From NCBI GenBank assembly GCA_024413465.1, contig JAKSVU010000001.1, positions 85,949-149,948 on the forward strand: DNA of 64,000 nt, read 5' to 3'. Source of the stretch: Alphaproteobacteria bacterium (GTDB taxonomy: Bacteria > Pseudomonadota > Alphaproteobacteria > CAAGCB01 > CAG-977). The notes beneath the pieces were generated by a model. The model did no database searches. It saw nothing but the letters and a program-made list of their open reading frames with translations, and was not told where the DNA came from. A program made the position numbers and the translations under genes. Position 1 is the first letter of the stretch. Every line of letters starts with the position of its first letter. Shown here piece after piece: positions 1 through 9,684 of the stretch.

Positions 1-1
1 T

Positions 2-1147
2 AGTAAACATCTGTTTTTAAAGCTTCCAATGTTGGAAAAAGAACTTGAAAAATTTATTGATGAACATGAAGCAGAATGGCCAATTGTTGTTACATCAATT
101 GCTCGTAAATGGTTGAAAGAAGGATTACGTGAACGATGCATTACACGTGATTTGAAATGGGGGATTCCAGTTCCATGTGATGGATATGATGGTAAGGTAT
201 TTTATGTGTGGTTTGATGCTCCGATTGAGTATATTGGTGCAACAGCAGAATGGGCAGATAAAGATCCTGAAACGCGTAATTATAAAAATTGGTGGTATGA
301 TACAAAGGATGTTCGTTATGTTGAATTTATGGCAAAAGATAATATTCCTTTTCACACAATTATGTTTCCAGCAACATTGTTAGGTGTTCGAGAACCTTGG
401 AAAAAAGTTGATTATATTAAAGGCTTCAATTGGTTAACTTTTTATGGTGGTAAGTTTTCTACTTCACAAAAACGTGGTATTTTCACAAATCAGGCATTAG
501 ACGAGTTTGAATCAGATTATTGGCGCTATTGGTTAATGGCTAATGCTCCAGAAAATTCAGATTCCAGTTTTACATTTGATGGTTTTGCATCAATGATTAA
601 TAAGGATTTGAATGATGTTTTGGGGAATTTTGTTAATCGTGTTTTAAAAATGACTGCTTCAAAAATGGGGGCAAGAGTTCCAGAAAAGTTTGAATTGCAA
701 GATATTGATAAGTTATTTATTGAAAATTTATCTAAACGAATTTCTACTTATACAAGGTGTTTAAAAGATTTGGAATTTCGTAAAGCTTTAGTTGAATTAC
801 GTGCAATTTGGACAGAAGGTAATAATTATTTAACAGAAGCGGCTCCATGGACAGTGATTAAAACGGATAAAAATAGAGCTTCAACGATTTTAAATTTAGC
901 AATAAATATTATTCGTTTGTATGCGGTTTTGTCTGCTCCGGTTATTCCTGCAACTTCAGAAAAGATGATGTCTTTACTACAAATTGAGAAACCAGATTAT
1001 TTTTGGCCTAAAGAGGGAAAATTATTTGAAGAATTATCAAAATTATCAGTAGGTAAAGAATTCTCTGTTCCTGAAAATCCATTGTTCCAAAAAATAACAC
1101 AAGATAGAATAGACGAACTGTGTGAAAAATATGGAGCAAGTGTTTAA
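2..1147 (+). CDS. metG: Methionyl-tRNA synthetase, C-terminal part (5' end outside window)
   Basis: Charges tRNA-Met with methionine in the cytoplasm. The reading frame is open to the left edge of the window, with codons encoding S-K-H-L-F-L-K-L-P before the first visible ATG at 29. That ATG is internal, and the HIGH-containing N-terminus lies outside the window. Visible parts are the end of the class I catalytic domain (WFDAPIEYIGA), the KMSKS-equivalent loop as GKFSTSQKRG at about nucleotides 451-480, and the alpha-helical anticodon-binding domain. The protein ends shortly after that domain, so it has no C-terminal EMAP/Trbp111-like tRNA-binding domain. A strong hairpin terminator follows. 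Family assignment is secure; only the N-terminus is unseen. Confidence 0.95.
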   Translation, partial: SKHLFLKLPMLEKELEKFIDEHEAEWPIVVTSIARKWLKEGLRERCITRDLKWGIPVPCDGYDGKVFYVWFDAPIEYIGATAEWADKDPETRNYKNWWYDTKDVRYVEFMAKDNIPFHTIMFPATLLGVREPWKKVDYIKGFNWLTFYGGKFSTSQKRGIFTNQALDEFESDYWRYWLMANAPENSDSSFTFDGFASMINKDLNDVLGNFVNRVLKMTASKMGARVPEKFELQDIDKLFIENLSKRISTYTRCLKDLEFRKALVELRAIWTEGNNYLTEAAPWTVIKTDKNRASTILNLAINIIRLYAVLSAPVIPATSEKMMSLLQIEKPDYFWPKEGKLFEELSKLSVGKEFSVPENPLFQKITQDRIDELCEKYGASV

Positions 1148-1172
1148 TAAATTTTATAATTTATCTAGCGTT

Positions 1173-1207
1173 AAAAATAGCGAGATTAATATCTCGCTAT
1201 TTTTTTT
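1173..1207 (+). terminator. Rho-independent terminator of metG
   Basis: A 14-bp perfect stem (1173-1186 with 1191-1204) closes a TAAT loop and runs into a run of T. It lies 26 bases after the metG stop. Confidence 0.9.
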
Positions 1208-1250
1208 GTAAAAATTGTTGTGTATCAAAATATGATTGATTGTAAATATA

Positions 1251-1284
1251 AAAAAAGAAGCGAATGTTTCAAATTCGCTTCTTT
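1251..1284 (-). terminator. Rho-independent terminator of the acyl-CoA synthetase gene
   Basis: A 12-bp stem (1254-1265 with 1273-1284) has a 7-base loop. On the minus strand it is followed by a run of T, which reads as A at 1251-1256 on the plus strand. It lies just downstream of the minus-strand gene ending at 1306, back to back with the metG terminator. Confidence 0.85.
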
Positions 1285-1305
1285 GATTAAATGTATAAAA
1301 TATAA

Positions 1306-3387
1306 TTATTTTAACAACATCTTGAAATCAACAACGACAGCACGATCTTTTGTTACCAAAACAGGGTTTCCATCAATAGATTTGATTTCAGGAATTTCCA
1401 ATACTAAGCGTTGAACTTTTGCTAATGTATCGGCCAAAGGACCTACAGCTTTAGGTTCTTCACCACGAACACCATTTAAAATGGTTCCAACTTTTGTTTC
1501 TTTGATCATAGCGTCAAAATCATTTGCAGGTAAAATACGCATTGTTGTATCACGCATAACTTCTGTATAGATGCCACCTGTACCAAATACCATGACACGA
1601 CCAAAGTTTTTATCGGAATTTACACCAATGATTGTTTCTGTTGCTTTGACTATCATTTCTTGAATTAAAACGCTAGCACCTTTTAATTGGAATTTAGCGA
1701 TAGTTGCAGTTAAAGCATCAAAAGCTTCATTGAATTTAGCTTCACTATCAATATTTAAGTAAATTCCCTTCATTTCAGTTTTATGTAAAGCATCTGGAGC
1801 AGATAATTTTAATACAACTGGGGCTGGGAAAATCTTTTTGCAAAAATCTAAAGCAACAGCTTTATCTGTGAAGTTTCCACATTTTGGATAATCAATGCCA
1901 TAATGATCCATAATTAAATTCATTGTGGCCTGAGGTAAAGATGCGAGACCTTCTGAAACAGCTTTAGCAACAGCAGATTTAATATTTGCCGGAACTTCTT
2001 TAGTATCAGCTTTTACTTCTGGTAAACCCTTGAATGCCATCTGAGCTTTCATTAAACCGATTAAACGAATGCAATCAACAGGATAATCATATGTTAGAAT
2101 TTTTGCATCTTTTAATTTCTGAACACCTTCACGGACACGAGCACCACCAATAAATGAACAGAAAATATTAACATTTTTATACTTTGGAGCCAATTTAATG
2201 ATGGCATCTGCAGTTTCTGATGGTTCTGTAGACATCTGAGGCGTTAAAAGAACGATGATGTTTTTATATTCGCCAGATTCACACATAACGCGTAGAGCAT
2301 TTTCATAACGATCTGCTCTAGCATCACCAACAACGTCAATAGGGTTACCAATTGAAGCTTCTGCTGTTAAAACAGCTTTTAATTCAGCAATTGTTTTTTC
2401 GCTTGGACGAGCTAAATCTAAGTGAGCATCTTCACATAAGTCAGAAGCTAAAACACCAACACCACCAGCATTTGTTAAGATACCAACAGAGCCAGAGAAG
2501 TCTGTATGATTTACATATTGCAACATTTCTAATGTTCCAAATAAATCACGTGTTGAGTAAACTTGAATAGCCCCACTACGTTGTAACGCAATTTCCAAAA
2601 CACGATAGTTTGGAGCTAAAGAACCTGTATGGGATAAACTTGCAGCTTGAGCTTTACTTGATTTACCTGGTTCCATGATAACACAAGGTTTTGTTTTGCT
2701 AACTTCTTTCAAAACACGTAAAAATTCTTGACCTTTTTTCAATCCTTCAAGGTAGAAAACAAATGCTTTTGTGTTTGAATCGTTTTGAATGAATTCAAGC
2801 AATGAAGCTTCGTTTAAGTCTGCTTTATTACCGATGGAAATAAAGTGAGAGAAACCGATTCCCTTTTCTTCAGCCCAGTCTAAAATTGCACTACAGTATG
2901 CTCCAGATTGAGAAATAAAAGCAACATTTCCTTTTGAAGGAAAACTTGGGGCAAAGCTTGCATTTAAGTTATCGTAAGTGGAAATATGTCCTAAGCAGTT
3001 TGGTCCAAGTAAATTAATGCCGTGATCTAAACATTTTTTAGCAATAGCTAATTCTAATTCCGTATTTCCAACTTCTTTAAAACCAGCGGTAATGATACTG
3101 ATATTTTTTGCACCATTTGCAATAGCGTCATCCACAGCAGCATCACAAAAACGAGCAGGAACTAACAATACAACTAAATCGACAGGATTTGGAATATCAC
3201 GAACAGAAGCAAAGCATTTTTTGCCTTTTAACTCCTGACCAGCTAACTTTGGATTAACACCATACAAATCACCATCAAAACCAGCTTCAATTAAATTTTT
3301 GAAAACAATGGCCCCCAATTTTGTTTCGTCAGCAGATACACCAACAACAGCAACTGAGTGAGGTTTGAAAAATGTATTTAAAGACAT
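1306..3387 (-). CDS. Acyl-CoA synthetase, NDP-forming (acetate-CoA ligase type)
   Basis: Interconverts an acyl-CoA (often acetyl-CoA) plus ADP and phosphate with the free acid, CoA and ATP; a cytoplasmic enzyme. About 693 residues in the usual single-chain order: N-terminal CoA-binding Rossmann domain (FFKPHSVAVVGVSADETKLG at the start), two succinyl-CoA-ligase-like domains (FISQSGAYCSAILDWAEEKG with the Ser-Gln-Ser-Gly stretch, then GILTNAGGVGVL), and a C-terminal ATP-grasp domain (VVLKLSAPDALHKTEMKGI, near residues 530-550). The ATG at 3387 is chosen over one 39 bases upstream because GGAAA precedes it at good spacing and the CoA-binding domain begins at once. There is no acetyltransferase domain as in Pat fusions. 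Substrate is not determined by sequence; acetate is the commonest. It stands alone with its own terminator. Confidence 0.88.
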   Translation of the reverse strand: MSLNTFFKPHSVAVVGVSADETKLGAIVFKNLIEAGFDGDLYGVNPKLAGQELKGKKCFASVRDIPNPVDLVVLLVPARFCDAAVDDAIANGAKNISIITAGFKEVGNTELELAIAKKCLDHGINLLGPNCLGHISTYDNLNASFAPSFPSKGNVAFISQSGAYCSAILDWAEEKGIGFSHFISIGNKADLNEASLLEFIQNDSNTKAFVFYLEGLKKGQEFLRVLKEVSKTKPCVIMEPGKSSKAQAASLSHTGSLAPNYRVLEIALQRSGAIQVYSTRDLFGTLEMLQYVNHTDFSGSVGILTNAGGVGVLASDLCEDAHLDLARPSEKTIAELKAVLTAEASIGNPIDVVGDARADRYENALRVMCESGEYKNIIVLLTPQMSTEPSETADAIIKLAPKYKNVNIFCSFIGGARVREGVQKLKDAKILTYDYPVDCIRLIGLMKAQMAFKGLPEVKADTKEVPANIKSAVAKAVSEGLASLPQATMNLIMDHYGIDYPKCGNFTDKAVALDFCKKIFPAPVVLKLSAPDALHKTEMKGIYLNIDSEAKFNEAFDALTATIAKFQLKGASVLIQEMIVKATETIIGVNSDKNFGRVMVFGTGGIYTEVMRDTTMRILPANDFDAMIKETKVGTILNGVRGEEPKAVGPLADTLAKVQRLVLEIPEIKSIDGNPVLVTKDRAVVVDFKMLLK

Positions 3388-3611
3388 AAGATTTCCTTTC
3401 ATTAAAAATACATTAAAAAATTGCAATCATTATATAAATAGAAGTGCAGAAGTCAATATGAAAAATGTATAAAAATGCATGATAAAATAAGTTAAATCTT
3501 TAAAATATCTTTTTGAAAAAAAATAATTTTTTTTATTTAAAAAATAAACTTTCTTTTTTTTTACATTTGTAGTATTTTATCTCAAAGTTTTTATTTAATA
3601 AGAGGTATATC

Positions 3612-4085
3612 ATGGCAGGAAGTGTAAATAAAGTTATTTTGATTGGAAATGTTGGTAAAGATCCTGATGTTCGAAGTTCTACAGAAGGAAGGGAAATGGC
3701 ATCTTTTACGTTAGCAACGTCAGAGACATGGAAAGATAAAAGTGGAGTGCGTCAAGATAGAACAGAGTGGCATAATATTGTTATTTTTGCTCCAGGTCTT
3801 TGTAATGTTGTTAAGAACTATGTTCGGAAGGGGGCAAAATTATATGTAGAAGGGGCCTTGCGTACAAGAAAATGGCAAAAAGATGGGGTCGATCGATTCA
3901 TAACAGAAATTGTTGTGGCAAATTTGACAATGTTAGATAATAAAAATTCATCAAATAACTCATCCATGTTTGGAACAGATGCATTTGCTTCTGATGTAGG
4001 AAATTTTTCTTCTGATGGTTGGGATTTAAATCAAAGTGGTAGTGATAATTCTGCACCTATCGAAGACGATTCAATTCCGTTTTAA
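3612..4085 (+). CDS. ssb: Single-stranded DNA-binding protein
   Basis: Coats single-stranded DNA in replication, recombination and repair. 157 residues: an N-terminal OB fold (residues 1-110, beginning AGSVNKVILIGNVGKDPDVR), a short Gly/Ser/Asn-rich linker, and the acidic tip DDSIPF that recruits RecO, RecG and other partners, both of which are encoded in this window. An AGAGG ribosome-binding site precedes the ATG. It lies 40 bases upstream of gyrA in the same direction, an arrangement common in Alphaproteobacteria. The 224-base gap upstream is very AT-rich and presumably holds the promoter, but I could not pick boxes with confidence. Confidence 0.97.
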   Translation: MAGSVNKVILIGNVGKDPDVRSSTEGREMASFTLATSETWKDKSGVRQDRTEWHNIVIFAPGLCNVVKNYVRKGAKLYVEGALRTRKWQKDGVDRFITEIVVANLTMLDNKNSSNNSSMFGTDAFASDVGNFSSDGWDLNQSGSDNSAPIEDDSIPF

Positions 4086-4125
4086 TTTTAGTTAACCATA
4101 TAGTTTTTTTTAAGGTATTAAGTTC

Positions 4126-6864
4126 GTGGAAAATTCAGTAAAAGATTCTTCAGTTTCTTTAGTGGGAATTGAAGACGAAATGAAAAATTCGTATTTGGCA
4201 TATGCTATGAGTGTTATTGTTTCTCGTGCATTGCCAGATGTTAGAGATGGGTTAAAACCAGTACATCGTCGTATTCTTTATGCTATGGACGGTGAATTTG
4301 ATTATAATAAACCTTTCAAAAAATCAGCTCGTATTGTTGGGGAGGTTATGGGGAAATACCATCCTCATGGGGATTCGTCAATTTATGATGCAATGGTTCG
4401 GATGGCTCAGGATTTTTCCATGAGAGTTCCATTAATTGCTTCTCAAGGAAATTTTGGATCAATTGACGGAGATTCTCCTGCAGCTATGCGTTATACGGAA
4501 GCGCGTTTAGGAACTGCAGCGAGAATGTTATTAGATGATATTCATAAAGATACGGTGAACTTTACACCTAATTATGATGAATCTCTTGAAGAGCCTACAG
4601 TTTTACCTGCAAGATTTCCAAATATTTTGGTAAATGGAGCAGGAGGAATTGCTGTTGGTATGGCAACAAATATTCCACCGCATAATTTGGGTGAAATTTT
4701 GGATGCATCAATTGCTTGTATTGATAATCCAGAAATTTCATCAGAAGAATTATGTGAACTAGTTCCTGGTCCAGATTTTCCTACCGGTGCAGTCATAGTT
4801 GGTCGCTCCGGTTCTAGAGCAACAGAGATGACAGGACGAGGGACAATTATTGTTAGAGCAAAAACAACTATTGAAGAAATAAGAAAGGATCGTTGGGCAA
4901 TTGTTGTAACAGAAATCCCATATCAAGTGAATAAAGAAGTTCTTGTTGCAAGAATTAGAAGCTTAGTTAGAGATAAAATTATTGAAGGGATTGCAGAAGT
5001 AAGGGATATATCTGATCGGCATGGAATTCGTATAGAAATAGAAGTGAAAAGAGATTTTCATCCAGAAATTGTTTTGAATCAATTATTTAAAAACACATCT
5101 TTACAAACAAGTTTTGGTTCAAATATTATTGCATTAAATGGTGGTAAGCCACAATTGATGAATTTGAAGGAGATTTTAGCAGCTTTTATTGAATTTAGAG
5201 AGGAAGTAATTAGAAGAAGAACGATTTATGATTTAGCTCAAGCTCGCAAAAGAGCTCATAAATTGGCTGGGTTAGCAATTGTAAAAGAGAATATTGAAGC
5301 AGTTGTTAATATGATTAGAACTTCTCAAGATAAGGTTGAAGCAAAACTTCGTTTGATGAATGAAAATTGGATTGCTGGTGAAGTTGAACCGTTAATAGCT
5401 TTGATTGATGATCCAGAACATGAAGTTATAGATGGACATTATAAATTGTCAGATGTTCAAGCAGATGAAATTTTAAATTTACCTTTGGGTAGATTGACAA
5501 ATATGGAACGTCAAAAAATTCATGATGAGTTGACGGAGTTAGGTGGCCAAATTAAAGACTTTTTGGCAATATTGGCATCTCATGACCGTATTTATTCGAT
5601 TATGCGTCAAGAGTTGGTGGATGTAAAAGAACGTTTCGCAACACCAAGAAAGACAGTTTTTGAAGAATTGGAATATGAGCAAGATATTGAAGATTTGATT
5701 CAACGTGAGGATATGGTTGTAACTGTCACGAATACAGGATACATAAAGAGAGTTCCTTTATCAACATACAAAGCTCAAAAACGTGGTGGTAAGGGTAGAG
5801 CAGGAATGAATACCCATGAAGAGGATTATGTTAATACTCTTTTTGTGGCTAATACACATACTCCAATATTATTCTTTTCTACCTATGGACTAGTTTATAA
5901 GCTTAAGGTGTATAAGCTTCCGTTAGGGACGCCTCAATCTACAGGAAAAGCTTTGGTTAATTTGTTGCCTCTAAAAGAAAGGGAAAAAATATCGACTATT
6001 ATGCAATTACCTGAAGATGAAAATGAAGCTGCAAAATTGGGTGTTATGTTTGCAACAAAAACAGGTGGTGCTCGTCGAAATAAGTTGGCAGACTTTATTG
6101 ATGTTCGAGCAAATGGAAAAATTGCTATGAAGTTAGATGAAGGAGATGTTTTGATTGATGTAAAAATTTGTACAGATGATCAAGATATTCTTTTAGCTAC
6201 AAAAAATGGTAAAAGTATTCGTTTTCCTGTTTCTGAAATAAGGGTATTTTCTGGCAGAAATTCAACAGGTGTTCGTGGAATTAAATTAGCTAAAGATGAT
6301 GAAGTTATTTCGATGTCTGTTTTGAAGCATGCTCAAGCTGATAGTGATAAACGTAATGCATATTTAAAAATGTCTAAATCTTTAAGAAAGGATATTGATG
6401 AAAATGATGTTGAAGATGTAGAAATTTTAAATGCAACGGTTTCTTTATCAAGTGAAGAATTTGAAAAAATGAAACAGGATGAGGAATTTTTATTAACCGT
6501 AACTGATTCGGGATACGGAAAAAGAACTTCTGCATATGAATATCGTATTACAGGTCGAGGAGGGCAAGGGGTAACAAATATTGATAACACAAAACGTCAA
6601 GATAAAGTTGTTGCAACATTCCCAGTTTCAGATAATGCGCAAGTAATGTTGGTAACAGATGCTGGTAAGCTGATTCGTATGCCAATTAATGGAGTTCGTG
6701 TTGCTGGAAGAAATACTATGGGTGTTATTATGTTTAGATTAAATGATAATGAACGGGTAGTATCTGCAACTTGCATAGGGGACTTTGAAGAAGTTAGTGA
6801 TGAAAGTGAAGATTTTCCTTCTTTAGAACAAGAAAGTGATTTGGAAAATTTGAAAAAAGAATAA
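4126..6864 (+). CDS. gyrA: DNA gyrase subunit A
   Basis: Breakage-reunion subunit of gyrase, which introduces negative supercoils. Starts with GTG at 4126. The catalytic tyrosine is Y123 in AAMRYTE. The quinolone region reads [13 protein letters not shown] with S84 and D88, equivalent to E. coli S83 and D87, so it has the sensitive-type residues. The gyrase-specific box QKRGGKG at residues 551-557 in the C-terminal wrapping domain separates it from ParC, which is encoded separately at 26466-28697. At 912 residues it is longer than E. coli GyrA in the wrapping domain. A charged insert of about 60 residues (near residues 735-785) sits between beta-pinwheel blades, as I recall from other alphaproteobacterial GyrA proteins. 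coaD follows at 12 bases. Confidence 0.97.
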   Translation: MENSVKDSSVSLVGIEDEMKNSYLAYAMSVIVSRALPDVRDGLKPVHRRILYAMDGEFDYNKPFKKSARIVGEVMGKYHPHGDSSIYDAMVRMAQDFSMRVPLIASQGNFGSIDGDSPAAMRYTEARLGTAARMLLDDIHKDTVNFTPNYDESLEEPTVLPARFPNILVNGAGGIAVGMATNIPPHNLGEILDASIACIDNPEISSEELCELVPGPDFPTGAVIVGRSGSRATEMTGRGTIIVRAKTTIEEIRKDRWAIVVTEIPYQVNKEVLVARIRSLVRDKIIEGIAEVRDISDRHGIRIEIEVKRDFHPEIVLNQLFKNTSLQTSFGSNIIALNGGKPQLMNLKEILAAFIEFREEVIRRRTIYDLAQARKRAHKLAGLAIVKENIEAVVNMIRTSQDKVEAKLRLMNENWIAGEVEPLIALIDDPEHEVIDGHYKLSDVQADEILNLPLGRLTNMERQKIHDELTELGGQIKDFLAILASHDRIYSIMRQELVDVKERFATPRKTVFEELEYEQDIEDLIQREDMVVTVTNTGYIKRVPLSTYKAQKRGGKGRAGMNTHEEDYVNTLFVANTHTPILFFSTYGLVYKLKVYKLPLGTPQSTGKALVNLLPLKEREKISTIMQLPEDENEAAKLGVMFATKTGGARRNKLADFIDVRANGKIAMKLDEGDVLIDVKICTDDQDILLATKNGKSIRFPVSEIRVFSGRNSTGVRGIKLAKDDEVISMSVLKHAQADSDKRNAYLKMSKSLRKDIDENDVEDVEILNATVSLSSEEFEKMKQDEEFLLTVTDSGYGKRTSAYEYRITGRGGQGVTNIDNTKRQDKVVATFPVSDNAQVMLVTDAGKLIRMPINGVRVAGRNTMGVIMFRLNDNERVVSATCIGDFEEVSDESEDFPSLEQESDLENLKKE

Positions 6865-6876
6865 AGGATTTTTTTT

Positions 6877-7389
6877 ATGAAAAATCGTATTGGTGTTTAT
6901 CCTGGAACATTTGATCCAATTACGAATGGTCATTTGAATTTGATAGATCGTGCGGCAAATTTAGTTGATAAGTTAGTTATAGGGGTAGCTCTTAACGAAC
7001 ATAAGAAATCTCTTTTTTCTGTTGAAGAACGAATGCAAATGGTTGAAGAAGAGATTCAAAAATTCAAAACTAAAAAAGTTGAAATTGTTGTAAAACCTCT
7101 GGTTGCAACTTTGCTTGTAAATTTCGCAAGGGAAAATAATGCAAATGTTATTTTTCGAGGGCTTCGTGCTGTTTCGGATTTTGAATACGAATTTAAAATG
7201 TGTGTTATGAATCGTCGTTTGGAAGAAGATATAGAAACAGTTTTTTTGATGGCTTCGGAAAAACATCAATTTGTTGCATCTGAATTTGTAAAAGAAATTT
7301 GCAAACTTGGTGGAGATATCTCGACTTTTGTTACTCCAAGAGTTGAAAAAAAACTGATTGATAGATTTAAAAAAATGGGAGAAATATGA
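6877..7389 (+). CDS. coaD: Phosphopantetheine adenylyltransferase
   Basis: Fourth step of coenzyme A synthesis: transfers AMP to 4'-phosphopantetheine to give dephospho-CoA. 170 residues, normal length. The nucleotidyltransferase signature GTFDPITNGH is at residues 10-19, with the family motifs FRGLRAVSDFEYE and, near the end, FVKEICKLGGDISTFV. An AAGGA ribosome-binding site precedes the ATG. The stop overlaps the start of the cyclophilin gene in an ATGA, so the two are probably translationally coupled and part of the gyrA transcript. Confidence 0.96.
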   Translation: MKNRIGVYPGTFDPITNGHLNLIDRAANLVDKLVIGVALNEHKKSLFSVEERMQMVEEEIQKFKTKKVEIVVKPLVATLLVNFARENNANVIFRGLRAVSDFEYEFKMCVMNRRLEEDIETVFLMASEKHQFVASEFVKEICKLGGDISTFVTPRVEKKLIDRFKKMGEI

Positions 7390-7850
7390 TTATGGTAAAT
7401 GAAGTACTGTTAATGGAATTAAAAGATGGACTTGTCGAAATTGAATTACGTCCAGATTTGGCTCCTAATCATGTAAAAAGAATAAAAGAATTAGTTTCAC
7501 AAGGTTTTTATAATGGTTTAAAATTTCATAGAGTAATAGAAGGTTTTATGGCACAAACTGGTGATCCTGATGGAACTGGATGTGGTGGTAGTGGTCAAAT
7601 GATTCGTGCAGAATTTTCTAAAGAACCGCATGTTAGAGGAACATGTTCTATGGCAAGAGCCATGGATATTCATAGTGCGGATAGTCAATTTTTTATTTGT
7701 TTTGATAAGTGTCCTTGGTTAGATGGTCAATATACTGTTTGGGGAAAAGTTATTAAAGGGATGGAATTTGTTGATAAGATTAAAAAAGGAACGGGAGGAA
7801 ATGGTGAAGTTTCTGATCCGGACGTAATTGTTTCTTTGAAATTAAAATAA
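7386..7850 (+). CDS. ppi: Peptidyl-prolyl cis-trans isomerase, cyclophilin type
   Basis: Speeds proline isomerisation during protein folding. 154 residues with the cyclophilin core: FHRVIEGFMAQTGDPDGTG, then a conserved ADSQFFICF and a W in PWLDGQYTVWGKV. There is no signal peptide, so it is the cytoplasmic (PpiB-like) form. The start at 7386 overlaps the coaD stop; an ATG two codons later (7392) is the alternative. It is the last gene of the ssb/gyrA/coaD group and is followed by a clear terminator. Confidence 0.94.
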   Translation: MIMVNEVLLMELKDGLVEIELRPDLAPNHVKRIKELVSQGFYNGLKFHRVIEGFMAQTGDPDGTGCGGSGQMIRAEFSKEPHVRGTCSMARAMDIHSADSQFFICFDKCPWLDGQYTVWGKVIKGMEFVDKIKKGTGGNGEVSDPDVIVSLKLK

Positions 7851-7880
7851 AAATCTTAATTATTTTTTACAATTTTTTTT

Positions 7881-7912
7881 ACAGCTCTGATTTTTTTAGA
7901 GCTGTTTTTTTT
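7881..7912 (+). terminator. Rho-independent terminator after the cyclophilin gene
   Basis: An 8-bp stem (ACAGCTCT at 7881-7888 with AGAGCTGT at 7898-7905), a 9-base loop and a run of eight T. It works only in the plus direction, because the opposite strand continues with A after the stem. Confidence 0.85.
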
Positions 7913-7963
7913 ATCTATATTGTATGTGTTTAATATTTGTATTAAAAAGTAATATTAAAGTAT

Positions 7964-7988
7964 AAATAATAACACATTGTTATTATTT
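7964..7988. repeat. Perfect 11-bp inverted repeat with 3-base spacer
   Basis: AAATAATAACA (7964-7974), CAT, TGTTATTATTT (7978-7988). It lies in the 270-base gap between the cyclophilin terminator and the converging hydrolase gene. No good T-run follows on either strand, so it is at best a weak terminator for the minus-strand operon ending at 8121, or an RNA 3'-end stabilising hairpin. Nothing else is visible in the gap. Confidence 0.6.
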
Positions 7989-8120
7989 GTAGTTTTTACA
8001 AAACTAACATAATATACATTATGCGACAATTTTATGTATAAAACCATGTTAAATAAAGAATTTTTATTTCTGTAAAGTCACTGTAAATATATTGTTATTT
8101 CAATTTGAAATATATAATAT

Positions 8121-8897
8121 CTAAGATATGATTATATCCATTCCATCATAACCTGGTTCAACATTTTCAGGTAGAATGCTTTTTAAATAATTATAATCCA
8201 TTCCTGTAGCCATGTGTGTTAAAATTGTCTTTTTAGGTTTTAATATTGATACCCAATCTAGAACTTTTTTAAGATTTGCATGACTTGGATGATTTTGGAT
8301 AGATAAACATCCAACTATAAAATATTCAATCCCCTTTAATATAGAGAAAGAAGAATCAAAAAAATTAACAACGTCTGTGCAATAGGCAAAATTATTAATT
8401 CTAAAACCTAAAGTTGTAGTCCATTCGTGATCTTGGTTAAATGGAATTATTTTGATTTTGTTAATTTCAAATGGATTACCTGGAATGATTAAATTAGGTT
8501 CAAGCCATGGATGAAAAAATGGTTCATTTAAAATATCTATTGGTTTGAATGCATAATCAAAACGTTTTTTTAATGTTGATAAAGTTTTTTTATTTGCATA
8601 AATAGGGATTTCTTTTTTCATAAATCTATTTATTTCTCGTAGTTCATCTATTCCATGAGTATGGTCAGCATGTTCATGTGTAAAAAGAATTGCATCAAGT
8701 TTTCTTATATTTGAGTTAAGAAGTTGCTCTCGAATATCTGGGCCAGCATCAATTAAAATATTGGTATCATCTATTTGTAAAATTATAGATGTTCTTGATC
8801 GTTTATTTTTAATGTTGTGAGGATCACAATCACCCCACCCTTTACTAATGGAGGGAACTCCCCCAGCAGCTCCACATCCTAAAATTTTTACTAACAT
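8121..8897 (-). CDS. MBL-fold metal-dependent hydrolase, PhnP-like
   Basis: A metallo-beta-lactamase-fold hydrolase, probably a phosphodiesterase. The metal-binding signature THEHADH gives H74, H76, D78 and H79, and the N-terminal motif GCGAAGGVPS...WGDCDP is typical of the PhnP-related family found next to tatD in Alphaproteobacteria. 258 residues, normal length. Its start overlaps the end of tatD by 7 bases, so it is the last gene of the dacA-tmk-holB-tatD run. Physiological substrate unknown; a cyclic phosphodiester is the family-based guess. It does not sit with phn genes, so I do not call it phnP. Confidence 0.85.
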   Translation of the reverse strand: MLVKILGCGAAGGVPSISKGWGDCDPHNIKNKRSRTSIILQIDDTNILIDAGPDIREQLLNSNIRKLDAILFTHEHADHTHGIDELREINRFMKKEIPIYANKKTLSTLKKRFDYAFKPIDILNEPFFHPWLEPNLIIPGNPFEINKIKIIPFNQDHEWTTTLGFRINNFAYCTDVVNFFDSSFSILKGIEYFIVGCLSIQNHPSHANLKKVLDWVSILKPKKTILTHMATGMDYNYLKSILPENVEPGYDGMDIIIS

Positions 8898-9670
8898 ATT
8901 TTTTTTGCCTTAGTAAATAGATTATAAAAATTTGTTGTTGTAACATTTGATATATCTTGGACACTTATTTGTTTTATTTCTGCAAGTTTTTCAGCAGTTT
9001 TTACTAAAAAAGAAGGTTCATTTTTTTTTCCTCTGTATGGTGTTGGAGCTAAATAAGGGGAATCTGTTTCTATTAAAATTCTATCTAAAGGAATTTTTTT
9101 AAAAGCAGTTCTAACTTCTTCAGCTTTATTAAATGTAATTATTCCAGATGCTGAAAAATAAAAATCATTTTCAAGACCATAATTTAATAAATTTTCATCA
9201 GAAGAAAAACAGTGTAACAGTATTTTTTTATTTTCTTTATGTTTTGATAAAATGTCAATAGTGTCTAATTCTGCAGATCTTGTATGAATTGAAACAGGTA
9301 AATTTAATTTTGAGGCAGCAATTAAATGTTGTTCAAATAAGTATTTTTGTTTATTTTTGTTAAATCCAGGATAATAATAATCTAAACCTGTTTCTCCAAT
9401 AGCTATAGTTTTATCCAAGAATTTATTTACATATTGAATAAGTTCGTCAGATGTTTTTTGTGAAATTTCTGCATATTCAGGGTGAATTCCTATAGATATA
9501 TATATATTATCAAAACGTTTTGCTATTTGATAATTCTTTTCAAAATCATCAATTTGAGTTGATATTGTTACGAAAGATAAAACATTTTGATCTTTAGCAG
9601 AAGAAATAATTTTTTCTATTTCATTTTGATCGAAACTTAATAAATGACAATGACTATCAATAAAAAACAT
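8891..9670 (-). CDS. tatD: TatD-family metal-dependent deoxyribonuclease
   Basis: A TIM-barrel hydrolase of the TatD family, linked to 3'-5' DNA exonuclease activity and DNA quality control. 259 residues. Metal ligands visible: H7 and H9 in DSHCHL, E93 in IGETGLDYY, the HCFSS histidine and the aspartate in ETDSPYLAP. Starts 14 bases after holB with AGGA upstream. Its place between holB and the MBL hydrolase is the usual alphaproteobacterial order, except that metG, often between holB and tatD, lies elsewhere in this genome (window start). Confidence 0.94.
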   Translation of the reverse strand: MFFIDSHCHLLSFDQNEIEKIISSAKDQNVLSFVTISTQIDDFEKNYQIAKRFDNIYISIGIHPEYAEISQKTSDELIQYVNKFLDKTIAIGETGLDYYYPGFNKNKQKYLFEQHLIAASKLNLPVSIHTRSAELDTIDILSKHKENKKILLHCFSSDENLLNYGLENDFYFSASGIITFNKAEEVRTAFKKIPLDRILIETDSPYLAPTPYRGKKNEPSFLVKTAEKLAEIKQISVQDISNVTTTNFYNLFTKAKKIC

Positions 9671-9684
9671 AACTTTTTGAAATC

